The notes under the pieces: model-generated
Seen by the model: only the letters and a program-made list of their open reading frames with translations
Databases searched by the model: none
Told to the model about the DNA's origin: nothing
Assembly (NCBI GenBank): GCA_030762895.1
Contig: CM061064.1
Coordinates: 238,288,086-238,352,085, forward strand
DNA from: Sophora flavescens
Taxonomy: Eukaryota > Streptophyta > Magnoliopsida > Fabales > Fabaceae
Reading direction: 5' to 3'
Length of the DNA: 64,000 bases
Translations under genes and position numbers: made by a program
In this document: one piece after another, positions 30,251 through 41,517 of the stretch
Layout of the letters: each line of letters begins with the position of its first letter
Position numbering within the stretch: the stretch's first letter is position 1

Positions 30251-31930
30251 TGATAAGCCTCTGGCTTATCTAGTTTTATGACTAGATGAACTAGGGTTTA
30301 TGTGCCAATTAGTCGAGTTCACTCTCGTTTTCGCCCAAATTTTGCCTTGTTTTGTTCCTAAGTTGGACATTGACTCGTTTTGTGTCTTTTGTGTAGTTTT
30401 TAGCTTATTTTGGATAGAATTATGCTTTTGGTTGCTTTTTGTGTTTTCAGGTCAATAAAGTGAAGCTCCGGGAGTCAAGGAAAGCCAAGAAATAGTGGAA
30501 ATTGTACTGGAGACACTCGCCCCATGAGTGTACTCGCCTCGCGAGACTGAAGGTCAACAAAGCAGCAAAAGTCATCATTTCTGGATCGCCGCGCGAAAAT
30601 CTTCTCGCCCCACGAGAGTCTGAAGACCAGCAAGACAGAGACTATCACGGCATAGCCGTGATTAAGGTCACGACTGTGACAAATTGAGGTTTGAAGACTC
30701 GCCCCGCGAGAGACATCTCGCCTCGCGAGAGCATGAAGACTTGGAAGTCAGAGACCATCACGGCCTAGCCGTGATGAAGGTCACAGCCTAGAATTGAAGA
30801 CTCGCCCCGCGAAAGGTGTCTCGCCTCGCGAGTCCCTGAAGACCATGGAAGACAGAGACCATCACGGCTTAGCCGTGATGAATATCACGGCTGTGACAGA
30901 TTAGGGTTTGAAGACTCGCCCCGCGAATACAAGATCGCCTCGCGAAAATCCAAAATTTGAAGCGCGCCAATACTAAATTTCGCGTCGCGAGAGTAAGCTC
31001 GCCCCGCGAGCTGGCGAGAAACAGAATCCTTATTTAAAGGCTGTCTCAGATCAGGATTTGGTATCAAGTTGTTAGCCACTGTTTAGATCAGAATAGTAGT
31101 GCGAATCCTTGTTTCTGGAGCTGCGTCTCCCTTCTCTTTTCTTTTCTTCTTTTAGTTTATTATTATGGAGATTATTGCCAATTGTTTGTGCGTCGTCACG
31201 GGCATGAGGAACTAATCCCCTCGTCCGAGGGATCAATGAAGCCACCCATGGCGGTGTAGTGTTCTTGTGATGTATGTTATTGTAGCCACCCATGGCTGTT
31301 TAGTGTTCACGTGATGTTTGTTTTAATCCCCTTCTCTCAATAAATGTTTTCCAATTCTGATATTATTGTGTTGATCATATGCTAGCGTGATTAACTAGTT
31401 AAACGTGTTAAGGCCGACCGGCGATTCACGTTTTAGAACTTGAATTGGGATCACTAGTTGAATATTGCACGACAGTGGATAGGAGATTAGTGCAACCACA
31501 TAGGGAACAAGAATTAACAGAATTCGAGGATTAGGATTATGAGACTTGGTGAGTAATTAATCCAAATCGTTGATTACGTCCTATTGCGCACGGCTGTGAA
31601 TTTAGGAGAAATTGGGGGTCCCGGTTGACATTGTAATTGAACCTAGGGAGGAATACATAATCACTTGGATACTATGCATGATTGGGTAGGTGGATTTGAA
31701 ACCCTAGATATTTTAATTTCTGAATTTAATCACCTTAGTTTTAATCGATTTCTTATTTGAATTGCGATCTTAATCTCTCTCTCACAACAGCTTTCTTCGC
31801 TTAACTAAACCTATCGAATTTCTCACGAATTGGTAGAATTGGTAGCCCAATCCTTGTGTTCGACCTCGGTAAATTCTTACCGTGTTTTTATTACTTGCGA
31901 CGACCCGGTAAACTTGCCGGTGTCACAACA
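30251..31930 (+). repeat. LTR C, chimeric right-hand LTR of the composite
   Basis: 1680 bp. Up to about 31270 it follows LTR B closely (dyad array about 30510-31015, TATTTAAA at 31031). Beyond that the sequence belongs to another subfamily, closer to the solo LTR at 39112. At the joint the GCCACCCATGGC...TAGTGTTC segment is present twice (about 31241-31264 and 31283-31306). It ends GGTGTCACAACA next to TCTCT. This looks like recombination or template switching between LTR subfamilies. Confidence 0.8.
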
Positions 31931-33228
31931 TCTCTCTGCCATCTGCCTTGCCAGTTGGCCTATTTGATGCTCCAAGTTCTTGATTGAGGCATTTTGATTC
32001 TTCATAGTCTCTTGAGTCGCTTGCATGAACTGGCCTAGAATGTTCTCCAATTTGCTTGAACTCTCTTGAGGAGGCTTTGCTTGAGAACTTGAACTTTGCC
32101 CTTGTCTCCAACCAAAGTTAGGATGGCTGCGCCACCCTGGGTTGTAGGTGTTGGAGTAAGGATCATTTCTAGGCCCTTGGTTGCCCATATAATTTACCTC
32201 TTCTTGTCCCAAACTTCCAACCACATTGATCTCACAGTTTCCATTAGCATGGTTGCCTCCACAGAAATCACACACTGAGGTACCTTGAACTTGGACAGCT
32301 TGTAATTGAGAATTCTGCAGTTGAACCGACCCCAATTGCTTGGTAAGAATAGCCATTTGTGCCTTGAGAGCGCCAATTTCATCCAGCTCTAGAACACCCC
32401 TCTTGACCATTGATCGAGAACTAGGCATTTGATAGTCATTGTTAGCCATGTTCTCAATCAAGTCCTTTGCTTCTTCGGGCATCTTCTGACTCAATGTCCC
32501 TCCTGCAGTCGCTTCAATCATACTTCTTGAATTCCTGTTGAGCCCATTAACAAATGTTGCAACCTGTTGCCATGTCTCTAGTTCATGATTGGGACAAGCT
32601 GTGAGTAAGGACTTGAATCTCTCCCAGGCTTCATAGAGTGACTCACCATCCCTCTGTGCAAAGGCATTGATCTCTGATCTCAGCTTGATCATTCTTGACG
32701 GAGGAAAGAATCGAGACAGAAACTTGCTCACCAAATCATTCCAAGTGATGATGCTTCCATGAGGATGAGATTGAAGCCTTGACTTAGCTCTATCCCTCAA
32801 AGAGAAAGGGAAAAGCCTTAACCGAATGGCCTCATCAGAAGCTCCATTTAGCTTTATGGTGTCACACAGCTCAATAAAAGTACCAATGTGAGCATGAGGG
32901 TCTTCACTCTCCAAACCTCCAAACTGATTTTGCTGCACAAGATGAAGAGGTGATGCCTTGATTTCGAAATTATTGCAAGCCACTGCGGGTCTCACAATCG
33001 GAGTTCCACATCTATCAACTCTAGGGGAAGTGTAGTCCCCCATTGTCCTTCTTGGTGCATTATCTTCAGCCATGGTGACAGCTGGTAATTCAACTAACAG
33101 TTCTTCTTGACTGCAGAGGATGTTCCTTCTCTGTTCTGTCTTGCCTTGGCTTTCTTCCTATTCCTTCTACAGAGTCTCTCGATCTCAGGGTTGAATTGAA
33201 GTTCACCTGGGTCGATTGTACCTCGCAT
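31931..33228 (-). pseudogene. gag of the host Athila element
   Basis: The likely original start is ATG 33228 (MRGTIDPGELQFNPEIERL). That frame stops at about 33094, and the main frame opens from ATG 33073 (MAEDNAPRRTMGDY). The two are out of step by one base, so a small indel lies near 33100. The main part has the gag domain (IRLRLFPFSLRDRAKSRLQS, KFLSRFFPPSRMIKLRSEI, LYEAWERFKSLLTACPN) and the knuckle CDFCGGNHANGNC (CX2CX3HX4C). It ends in a Gln-rich helix at LARQMAER, where the composite is inserted. It packages element RNA in a living element. Confidence 0.92.
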
Positions 33229-33385
33229 ACAAGGAACAAACAGAGTAGCGCCGCAAAAACAGAGAAAAACATAAAAACAGCACAAAACAGAAAATTACAG
33301 TAGAGAAACAGAAAACAGGAAAGAAAAACAGTAAAAATGCCTAAATTAGGAGTCCCCTTTGGTACTCGTGATATTGGCACACCGA

Positions 33386-33403
33386 TCCCCGGCAACGGCG
33401 CCA
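33386..33403 (-). other. Primer-binding site, tRNA-Asp
   Basis: On the minus strand this is a perfect TGGCGCCGTTGCCGGGGA, 6 nt from the LTR end at 33410. The leader from here to 33229 has no other recognisable feature. Confidence 0.92.
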
Positions 33404-33409
33404 AAAACT

Positions 33410-34822
33410 TGACACGGACTCGGCAAGTGTACCGGTTCGTTGCAAGTAATAAAACGGTATGACCGGATATCATTCTCAAGGATCGTGGACAATTACCACT
33501 TCGCAAATTAGACTACTATCTAGGCGATCAAATTTTTGGAGTGAAGGTAGCTCTATCATCTAACAAGCAAACAAGAATAAAATGTTTTTGTTCTTTTTTG
33601 GAATTTTATCAAAGAGTTAGAATGCAGACAGAAATGTGAATAACAATTAGATAGAATTGTTAGGGTTAGACTAAGCTAATCCTCCCTTGATTGTTATGAA
33701 ATGACAAGTAACACAGTTCCTAATTCAATTATGACAATCAAGTCTTTTCTGAAATACTCAAGCCTAATGTCTTAGGTGCATTGAGCCTAAAACCCCAAAT
33801 TAAACCCTAATGCCTTAGGTGGATTAACCTGAGATTTTGCATTAAGTCAAGACTTATAAGATTGCAAGCACCTCAAGACCTATGTCTAGGCTCATGAACT
33901 ACTTGGCATTTGATTCATGAGCAAGCTCTAACACCAACCTTCCAGTTATCTATTAAAGCAACTAATCATTCCTAGGATGATCAAGCCTAAGAAAGCATTA
34001 AGCATGGAATCAAACACTCATAAAGAACAAGGAAACTGCATTACAATCAAGTCATTTTACAATCAAGTTCATAAGAGCAATCATCTAACCCCAACAAAAG
34101 GGAGTTTAGCTACACATAATTGAAGATAGAATAAAAGAAAGAGTTACAGAGATGAACAAGGGAAGGGGCTCCATAGAAAGTTGCACAGCAGCCACAGCAG
34201 CAAAGGTCTTATTTTTAGGTTTTTCTGGATGTCCTCTGTTCTGCTTAGAGACCCTTTTATAACTCGCGGCCCGTCACGGCCGTGACAGCCATCACGGCCA
34301 GGCCGTGATGGTTTCTGACTTGGGCGCCTCTTCATTTACTGATTCATCACGGCCGTGATATCCATCACGGCTAGGCCGTGATCGTTTCTGACTTTTCCAA
34401 CTAACAGATCACGGCCGTGATAGCCATCACGGCTAGGCTGTGATAGTTTCTGACTTTTGGAGATCTGGCACAGCTGACACGTCACGGCTGTGATAACCAT
34501 CACGGCTAGGTCGTGACAGCTTCTGACTTTTGGCTCAATTCTTTCTTCAGCTACTGCTCCCTCACGGCCGTGAGGGCCATCACGGCTAGGCCGTGATACT
34601 CTCTGCTTGGCTCAATTTCTTATCTTTTAAAGCTCTAAGTCATCCAAGCTTCATACTTGCTAATTCTTGGGAATTTAATCATGAATATCTGCAAAACAAC
34701 ACACAATACCACCTTATCCGTTCCAAAGGAAAAACTAAACAAAATAAACACTAAAATGGCCTAACTATATGCAAATGCATGCAGAAATGTACATGGAGAA
34801 TGAGGTGAAATCACACTCATCA
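33410..34822 (-). repeat. 5' LTR of the host Athila element
   Basis: The 1413-bp LTR reads, on the minus strand, TGATGAGTGTGATTTCACC to AGTCCGTGTCA. The array at 34264-34600 consists of five TCACGGCCGTGA / ATCACGGCTAGGCCGTGAT pairs separated by TTTCTGACTT-type spacers. It lacks the CTCGCGAGG type apart from one trace. TATAAAAG follows directly at 34254-34261. The target flank is the Tekay-like LTR to the right. Confidence 0.88.
34254..34261 (-). promoter_or_regulatory. TATA box of the host Athila LTR
   Basis: TATAAAAG on the minus strand lies within 5 bp of the end of the dyad array. Confidence 0.6.
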
Positions 34823-37800
34823 CAGATCAGGCTCTTTACATGGCCCATTGTCAACGAAAGAAAACAATGTCCAACACAATACACTGCACATTGTCCAACT
34901 CAAGGCACAATGGTCAACGCAATAAATGGAACATTGTCCATAAAGACATATTGTCCATCAAAGCACAAAGGACAACAACATAGTACATTGTTCATTAAGG
35001 TACAATGATCAACTTTACATGGCACATTGTCCAATTAATGCACAATGTTCAACACGATAAATGGAACATTGCCCAAAAACACACATTGTCCATCCATGCA
35101 CAATGCTCAACAACTCATGGCACATTGTCCAACTCCAGGCACAATGGTCAACGCAGGCACGTCTTGCAAATAATGCATGTAAAACTTTTGTCCATGTCAC
35201 TTTTCTTTTTCGTTCATTCTTCCCTTGTCGAGGCTCAAAAGCTCACGACCATGCTTAATTAACATTAAGTCTTTTAATTCTCAACTCAACACAGGATACA
35301 CAGTCCGAGTGCTCAATCACGAAGCCCTAGACCGATGCACCAGTCTTAGGTTCACGGATATGGGATACAACATTCACCACATCAATTAAAGTACACGAAG
35401 TCCACAATAACTTTTATAGGACACACAGTCCACAACAACTAATACGGATCCATGATCCACGTGTTAACAGAACACTAGAATCCTGACGTCTCGGTTACTA
35501 GGTTCACATTTCTTCTTTAACAACATTTTCGTTCTGTGAAACAACAAATAAAAAACAAAACTTCCTAAACTTATTCAAGTTTGTCGGAATTATTTTCGTT
35601 GAGTAAAAACTCTTTTGTAAAAAATCTTTTCCGTAAAAAATGTTGATAAAATGTTAAATCACTCCGAAATACAACTTTTCTCAAATTCCTTCACTTTTGA
35701 AACCTCTTTTTTGACAACACATCAAATCTTTGAAAAAAATAAATTTCCACACGTTTTCGCCCCAAATAATAATATTTCTCATGATCTCAATGTAACTCAC
35801 TTTTCTAAAATTAATTTTTGTTTTGTAATAAATTCATTTGTAAACCAAATGACTTTCGTAATTTCCAATAAATTCTTCAACATCAATACTTAAAATTATT
35901 TTAGAGTTTTTCTTTCTCTTTTCTTCATTTGAAACTATTTATCTTTTTGAAAAATAAATGAAATACGATTTTTCACAATTTACCCTCACTAACACTCAAT
36001 TCTTAAATGTTATTCTCAAAATCACTTTGGACTTTCTCAAAATCATAACTCTTTAATTCGAAATATATTTAATTATTCTTATCTTAAAAATGTTCTTCCA
36101 CTTACAGAACTCAAAACCTCAAATTTTATTCTCAAGATTTTAAAGCATTATTCTTACTCATCATTGAGCTCTAGTCACTATCAAGCTTTCAGTCAAACCA
36201 ACAATCAACATTCAATCCAACATACAGATATACTTATATCACAATCACAAAATACATTACAGTTACAACATGCTTTCACAGATAAACTTAAACCACATAA
36301 ACAATTATCTCATCGCATTAAAATACATCATACATAACCACAATAACCTTACACAGAACAACCAAATAGCACATAGCTACCAAAAACCTCTCAGGTAAAG
36401 TCCCTTTACCTTTGAAGACAAGAAAAAGATCATCTTCTTACTGCTCGAACAATTTGTTTCATTCTCAATGACATCTCGGGTCCCTTTGACATTTCACAAC
36501 ACACACAGGCAAATCCGCGACAGCTCCAAAAAGAAAAAAGTCATTCTCCCAAACAAGCATAAACACAGCCATCAACATAGGGAGAGCATCCCAGCACATA
36601 CAAACAAAATCAAGCAGCATAACCACAAATTAATCATCATCAAAGCATAAAATTAAAGGAAAAAATATATTTAATTTACCAAAACAGATTTGATTTTCAA
36701 ATAAAATCTATTTGGGCAAAATAAGGTTCATCACAGAAATTGGGGAAACTTTGTTTTGCTTAGAGGATCATGAAATTGAACTTAGAAATTATCAATTACA
36801 AGTCCTAATTACACTAAAAGTGAACCAATTTCATGATTAAAGTAAAATGAAAAGTTAGGGTTTTGCGTGAAATTGGGAGAATCCGAAATTAAGGGAAAAT
36901 TTGAGAAATTGACATGGGAAATTTGAAATTGACATACACAATTTACAATCAATATTATCAATTTGGGGATTAGGACCCAATTTAACAGTTTTGAGTTAGG
37001 GTTTCAAAATTGTGAATTTAGGGTTCTAATCAATTTGAGAAAACTGTAAGGAAGGTGAATAGAGGATAATGACTCCCCATAAAGGAAGGAAATGGTCCTG
37101 AATGGCGATTGGAGGTGGTCCGAGTGGCGAAGCTCCGTTTTCATGCTACTACAACAATCAGAATGAACCCAGACAACATAGTTGTGGTTCCACGAGCTCT
37201 TAGCGTGGGTGTCCTCTCCTTGCCTGGGGGGTCGAAACGGCGACCGGACGACGCAGCGGCGACAGGGGCACAACGACGACGATTGGGGTACAACGACGAG
37301 GAACGAACCGACGTGAGAGGTGAAGAGTTAGGTCGCGTTTTCCTTTCTGTGCAGGGCCGTGACGGACATCTCGCGGAGGTAGGACGACCACTGTGAGCTA
37401 GGGACATGGAGGCGGAGAAAGGTGAAATGAGGAGGAAGAAGAAGAAGAGAAAAAGAAGAAGAAGAAGTGTGTGGGAGGGGGTCGAGCGAGTACGGGAAGT
37501 AGAAGAAGAAAAGAGCCTTTTCTTTTTCTTTTTCTTTTTCTTTTAGTTAATATTAGGTAAAATGTGTGGTTGAAATTGATTTTAGAAAAAAAAATAACCA
37601 TTAGATCTAAAAACAGTGATTGACAAATATATGCTTTCAAAATTCAAATTAGAGTAAAGTATGAAAATAAATTCCTTTCAATCATACTATTTGAAATATT
37701 TTTTCTAAACAATTATATTAGTGACAGTAACGTAAGATTATTGTCTAGCAAGCGTGCATACACTGACATAAGACAGTGTTAACACACAATAAAATAATTT

Positions 37801-37947
37801 TAAATGAGTAAATAAAATTACTCAAACCAAACCACATGAAAATAAACAAAATTATACATCCAGACAAATTAATCACTCCAAATAAATAATATAAACAGAT
37901 GTATATATTTTCCGATATTGAAAAACAGTAAAAACTGGGGTGTTACA
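34823..37947 (-). repeat. Tekay-like LTR, cut by the Athila insertion
   Basis: It starts (minus strand) TGTAACACCCC at 37947 and shares the landmarks of the LTRs at 46448-61590. These are a CT-rich then GC-rich segment (37100-37520), the GGTAAA/TTTACC hairpin at 36394-36410, and the CCGAGTGCTCAATCACGA core at about 35303. Its far end is lost behind the Athila element. A minisatellite of ACATTGTCCA/ACAATGGTCA units fills 34840-35160. Small ORFs here are not convincing genes. Confidence 0.75.
34840..35160. repeat. Minisatellite of ACATTGTCCA-type units
   Basis: Short units alternate between CACATTGTCCAAC and CACAATGGTCAACG. A longer unit of about 140 bp, including ATAAATGGAACATTG (at about 34922 and 35061), repeats about two and a half times. 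Confidence 0.7.
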
Positions 37948-38732
37948 CAAGGCACCCTGATTTTCATGTTATATCCAAGGTATAAAGATGGGAGAGTACA
38001 TGAAATGAGATAACTTGATTTCTAGAGTGAAGATTCTACTATATATAGAGAATAAGCATGTCAGATATGTCGTAACCATTGAGAGAATAAGGAAAGATTC
38101 CTCCTCTAGTGAGAGCATTGCACAAGATCTTGAGAAAATAATCAAGTTACTACGCAAGCACAAAATGGACTAATCCCTAATAATCGGAGATGCAAGCTTA
38201 TCAAGAGTTTGTGGCACTAATTCGAGTCTCCGGGTGTCAGGTTTGCTCCTGTTGGATTGCGGTTCATTACCCAACCCAAAACAACATCTATTTTATTCTC
38301 CACAGTCATGCATGCTACACTATGACCTCCTAATTAAGATCTTACTTTCCTAATCAAAGTGCTCCTCTTAGTCAAAATGGGTTTGTTTTTATTAGTCATG
38401 AATACCCATGAGCTACCCATGATCATATCTTACTTTTTTTTTAAAAAATAAGTTGATGCTTACAAATTTAAATCCACTTAGAATTGAGGTTGCTTTCCTC
38501 CTTTGCAACAAGTAATAAAGATGTACATTTGTTAGTGAACTTGTTGAAGCTATTGCTAGGTTATATGCAGACCTTGAGAGAGTTAAATTTATTTTGTTGT
38601 ACAGTATTTTATATCTTAGTCCCATATCGGGTAATTGATGATCATTCTCGTTTCTTTTTCCTATATATAACATTAACCCTAAATTCTTTAAGCATACAAA
38701 AACTAATAATACTTGGGCTAATTACTATTATT
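37948..38732. other. Unassigned spacer
   Basis: No gene or recognisable element is seen. The composition is AT-rich, with a TTTTTTTTTAAAAAATAAG run at about 38434. It begins directly after the Tekay-like LTR terminus (flank CAAGG). Confidence 0.5.
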
Positions 38733-41326
38733 TAGGGGTGTGCATGACTTGGATCAACCCGACCCGGTCCGATCGCTTTGGGTTGATGAAAGGACAGACC
38801 CAAAAAGACAAAGGAACAAACCCTGTCCTGTTTTGCTGACCCACTATCGGGTTTAGGACGGGCTCGGGTTACCCTTCGGGTTACCCGGCCCATCCTACAT
38901 GTACATACATTTTTTCCACCCTTTTCTAACCTATACGGCACAACCCAATCCATCACAGCAACATTATATAATAAACATTAGGTTAAGCATTTCTCACAAT
39001 TTGACTCAGACACTCAAAAACGCATCGAAGGCCAACTTCCTTCTAGCGCCCCCTAGTAGTACACGATGACGCGACGTCGTCGAGGAGGATACCCACGTCC
39101 CACACGGCCACTGATAAGCCTCTGGCTTATCTAGTTTTATAACTAGATGGACTGTGGTTTTTGTGCAAATTATTCGAGTTCACTCTCGTTTTCGCCCAAA
39201 TTTGCCTTGTTTTGTTCCTAAGTTGGACTTTGACTCGTTCTAGGCAATTTTTGTAGTTTTTAGTCTATTATGAGTAGAATTACGCTTTTTGTTCTTTTTT
39301 TATTGTTTTAGGTTAGAAGTGAAGCTCCAAGAGTCAAGGAAGCATTTCGAGTCAAGAAAACAGTGGAAATTTCCATTCTGGAGATACTCGCCCCGCGAGT
39401 AGATGCTCGCCTCGCGAGCCTGAAGATCAGCAAAACAGCAACAGTCATCAATTCTGGCTCGCCGCGCGAGAGGCTTCTCGCCTCGCGAGAACCTGAAGAC
39501 CCTGGAAGATAGAGACAATCACGGCCTAGCCGTGATGAAGGTCATGGCTGTGACAGATTAAGGTTTGAAGACTCGCCTCGCGAACATACTCTCGCCTCGC
39601 GAGAATCCAAATTGAAAGCGCGCCAAAACTAATGTTCGCCTCGCGAAAGCTTGTTCGCCCCGCGAGCGGCTGAGAACCAGAATTCCTATTTATAGGCTGT
39701 TTCAGATCAGAATTAAAAAAATCCGAATCCTAGTATTTTTCCACTGGTATAGAGTAGCGTTTAGGCCAGTTTCTTGTCTCTTTGGAGCTGCGTCTCCCTT
39801 TTTATTTTCTTATTTTACTGTGGAGGTTATGTCCGATTGTTTGTGTGTCGTCACGGGCATGAGGAACTAATCCCCTCGTCTAGGGAATCAATGAAGCCAC
39901 CCATGGCAGTATAGTGTTCATGTGATGTATGTTTTTCTCCCCTTTTCTCACTTGATGTTTTCCAATTCTGATTTGATTGTGTTGATCATATGCATGCGTG
40001 ATTGACTTGTTAACGTTGATGTGGCTTAGTCGGCAATTCGCGTTTAGAACTTGAATTGGGATCACTAATTGAATATTGCACGAGAGTGAGTAGGAGATTA
40101 GTGCAACCTTTTAGGGAACAAGAATTAATAGAGTTTGATGATTAGGATTATGGGACCTAGTAAGTAATTAATCCAATCATCGAATACGTCCTATTGAGCA
40201 CGACAGTGGATATAAGAGAATTTAGGGGTCCCGGTTGACATTGTAATTGAACTTAGGGAGGAATTCATCATCACTTGGGTACTATGCATGATTGGGTAGG
40301 TGGATTTGAGACCCTAGATATTTTAATATCAGATTTTAATACCTTAGCTTTATTTGATTTGTTATTTGAATTGCGATCTTAATCTCTCTCTCACAACCAC
40401 TTTCCTCGCTTGACCAACGTATCGAATTTCCCGCGAATTAATCGAATTGGTAGCCCAATCCTTGTGTTCGACCTCGGTAATTACTTACCGTGTTATTTTA
40501 TTACTTGCGACGACCCGGTACACTTGCCGGTGACTCATCAGCCACACACGGTGGCTTCGAGGAGAGTAGGAGACCCACCCCACCCATATCGTTGTTGCTG
40601 GCTGCTGCACCTGCAACTCAAGGGGACCCACCACTCCGTCTGTCCATTTGCAAAGAGGACAACCACTCACGATTGTGGGAAAACGAGAACCACCACTCCA
40701 ATCTCTTAGCATCTCACAATTCTGGTATGTTCTCTCTGCCACTCTATTTTCCCACTCAAATTTTTTAAAATATTTTGAAACCCTAAAGCTATTTCCTAAA
40801 ATTGAAGGTTATGTTTGTTTGAAAATCAGAAATTGTTTGTACTGACTAAGTCTGTTGCTGATGTTTTTGTTATAGAAACTAAGAATTGTGTATCTTTTAT
40901 CTCCACATAAAATCAATTTGGAAGTATCCGCGTATCCTTTTTTGCTTGATATGCTTGATTTTTTGTGCTTCAATTGTGTTTAGATTGTTGATACTCCAAT
41001 TATAGGAGTCAGATTTGATGCCAATTTCTATATCTATAATAGATATATTGTTTTTACTGCATTATAAAAGTTACACGGTTATGCTGTACAAAGCACCAAT
41101 TTATGTTTGTTACTTAAAAAAATTAATTCATCAACTTATAAAGGATCTCGTCCCACTTTGAACCCGGTCTCGTCCCACTATGACCCGGTCTTAATTCAAC
41201 CCGCATATGATCGGGTTCCTTCGGGTTTAGGGACGGGTTAGGGTTCAAATAATTGGTCATGTCAATGTTTAGGGCCGGGTGAGGGACAAGCCAAACCCGT
41301 CCCAACACGTCTTACGCACACCCCTA
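38733..41326. mobile_element. Terminal-inverted-repeat DNA element, hAT-like, holding a solo LTR
   Basis: The ends TAGGGGTGTGCATG and (reverse) TAGGGGTGTGCGTA form a 12-bp inverted repeat with one ambiguous base. Both inner flanks are rich in ACCCGACCCGG/CGGGTTCGGG-type sequence typical of non-autonomous plant hAT elements. Without the solo LTR it would be about 1.16 kb. I see no 8-bp target duplication (CTATTATT against GTCACCAG), so it is damaged or chimeric. No transposase ORF is present. The right end abuts copia gag sequence. Confidence 0.55.
39112..40540 (+). repeat. Solo LTR, Athila type, with target duplication GCCAC
   Basis: The 1429-bp LTR runs TGATAAGCCTCTGGCTTATC to GGTGACTCATCA. 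GCCAC is present on both sides (39107-39111 and 40541-40545). It has no primer site or internal region, so it was left by recombination between two LTRs. A dyad array spans about 39385-39670, followed by TATTTATA at 39687-39694. Confidence 0.92.
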
Positions 41327-41331
41327 GTCAC

Positions 41332-41480
41332 CAGCCACTTCACGTAAGACATCATCACCTAAAGAAAGAATGATCGTGCTATGTGCCTTGATGAACAAGA
41401 AGGGCCTTCATCTTGATCCTCCAGAGGCTGAAGTCATTCTCACTATTGAACTTTTCTATGTTGAACTTGGTAGTGCCCAT
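41332..41480 (-). pseudogene. Ty1/copia gag N-terminus, decayed
   Basis: From ATG 41480 the frame reads MGTTKFNIEKFNSENDFSLW then RIKMKALLVHQGT and stops, the usual copia gag start. A second frame just downstream reads TIILSLGDDVLREVAGD, the next conserved copia gag block, so a stretch of roughly 25 codons between them has been deleted. The copia sequence ends at the inverted-repeat terminus at 41326. Confidence 0.85.
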
Positions 41481-41498
41481 TTCTTGCCCCAATTCGAT

Positions 41499-41515
41499 CT
41501 AGCTCTATGATACCA
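41499..41515 (-). other. Primer-binding site remnant, initiator tRNA-Met
   Basis: The minus strand reads TTGGTATCATAGAGC, close to the TGGTATCAGAGC complement of initiator tRNA-Met used by copia elements, with a two-base insertion. It lies between the LTR and the gag remnant, as expected. Confidence 0.7.
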
Positions 41516-41517
41516 AT

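Larger units (their letters stand above)
6589..31930 (+). mobile_element. Composite tandem of gag-protease-only LTR elements with three LTRs
   Basis: Same-strand LTRs lie at 6589-8158, 19198-20838 and 30251-31930, with gag-protease cassettes between them. The outer ends carry a matching 5-bp duplication, TCTCT. The middle LTR is followed by a perfect primer site and gag, so it acts as 3' LTR of copy 1 and 5' LTR of copy 2. This is what LTR-LTR recombination between tandem or sister copies gives. Further rearrangement affects 8159-14629. A younger element is inserted at 21932-27297. Confidence 0.85.
2454..34822 (-). mobile_element. Athila-type Ty3/gypsy element, interrupted by nested insertions
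   Basis: On the minus strand this holds the 5' LTR (33410-34822), primer site, gag (33228-31931), then after an insertion at 31930-6589 the protease, reverse transcriptase, RNase H and integrase (6588-2567). The reading frame leaves gag at 31931 and resumes in frame at 6588 across the TCTCT target duplication, which shows that both halves are one element. Its 3' LTR lies beyond the left edge. No env-like ORF is visible in the short stretch between integrase and 2454. Stops, frameshifts and a deletion in pol make it inactive today. Confidence 0.85.

Noticed and set aside
1137..33403. tRNA-Asp 3'-end-like sequences as possible tRNA genes
   Set aside because: Only the last 18 nt match, each next to an LTR end; they are primer-binding sites and no cloverleaf precedes them.
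37109..37407. Overlapping Arg/Pro-rich frames on both strands
   Set aside because: A GC-rich LTR segment gives open frames on both strands; the related segment at 56730-56930 does not conserve the protein.
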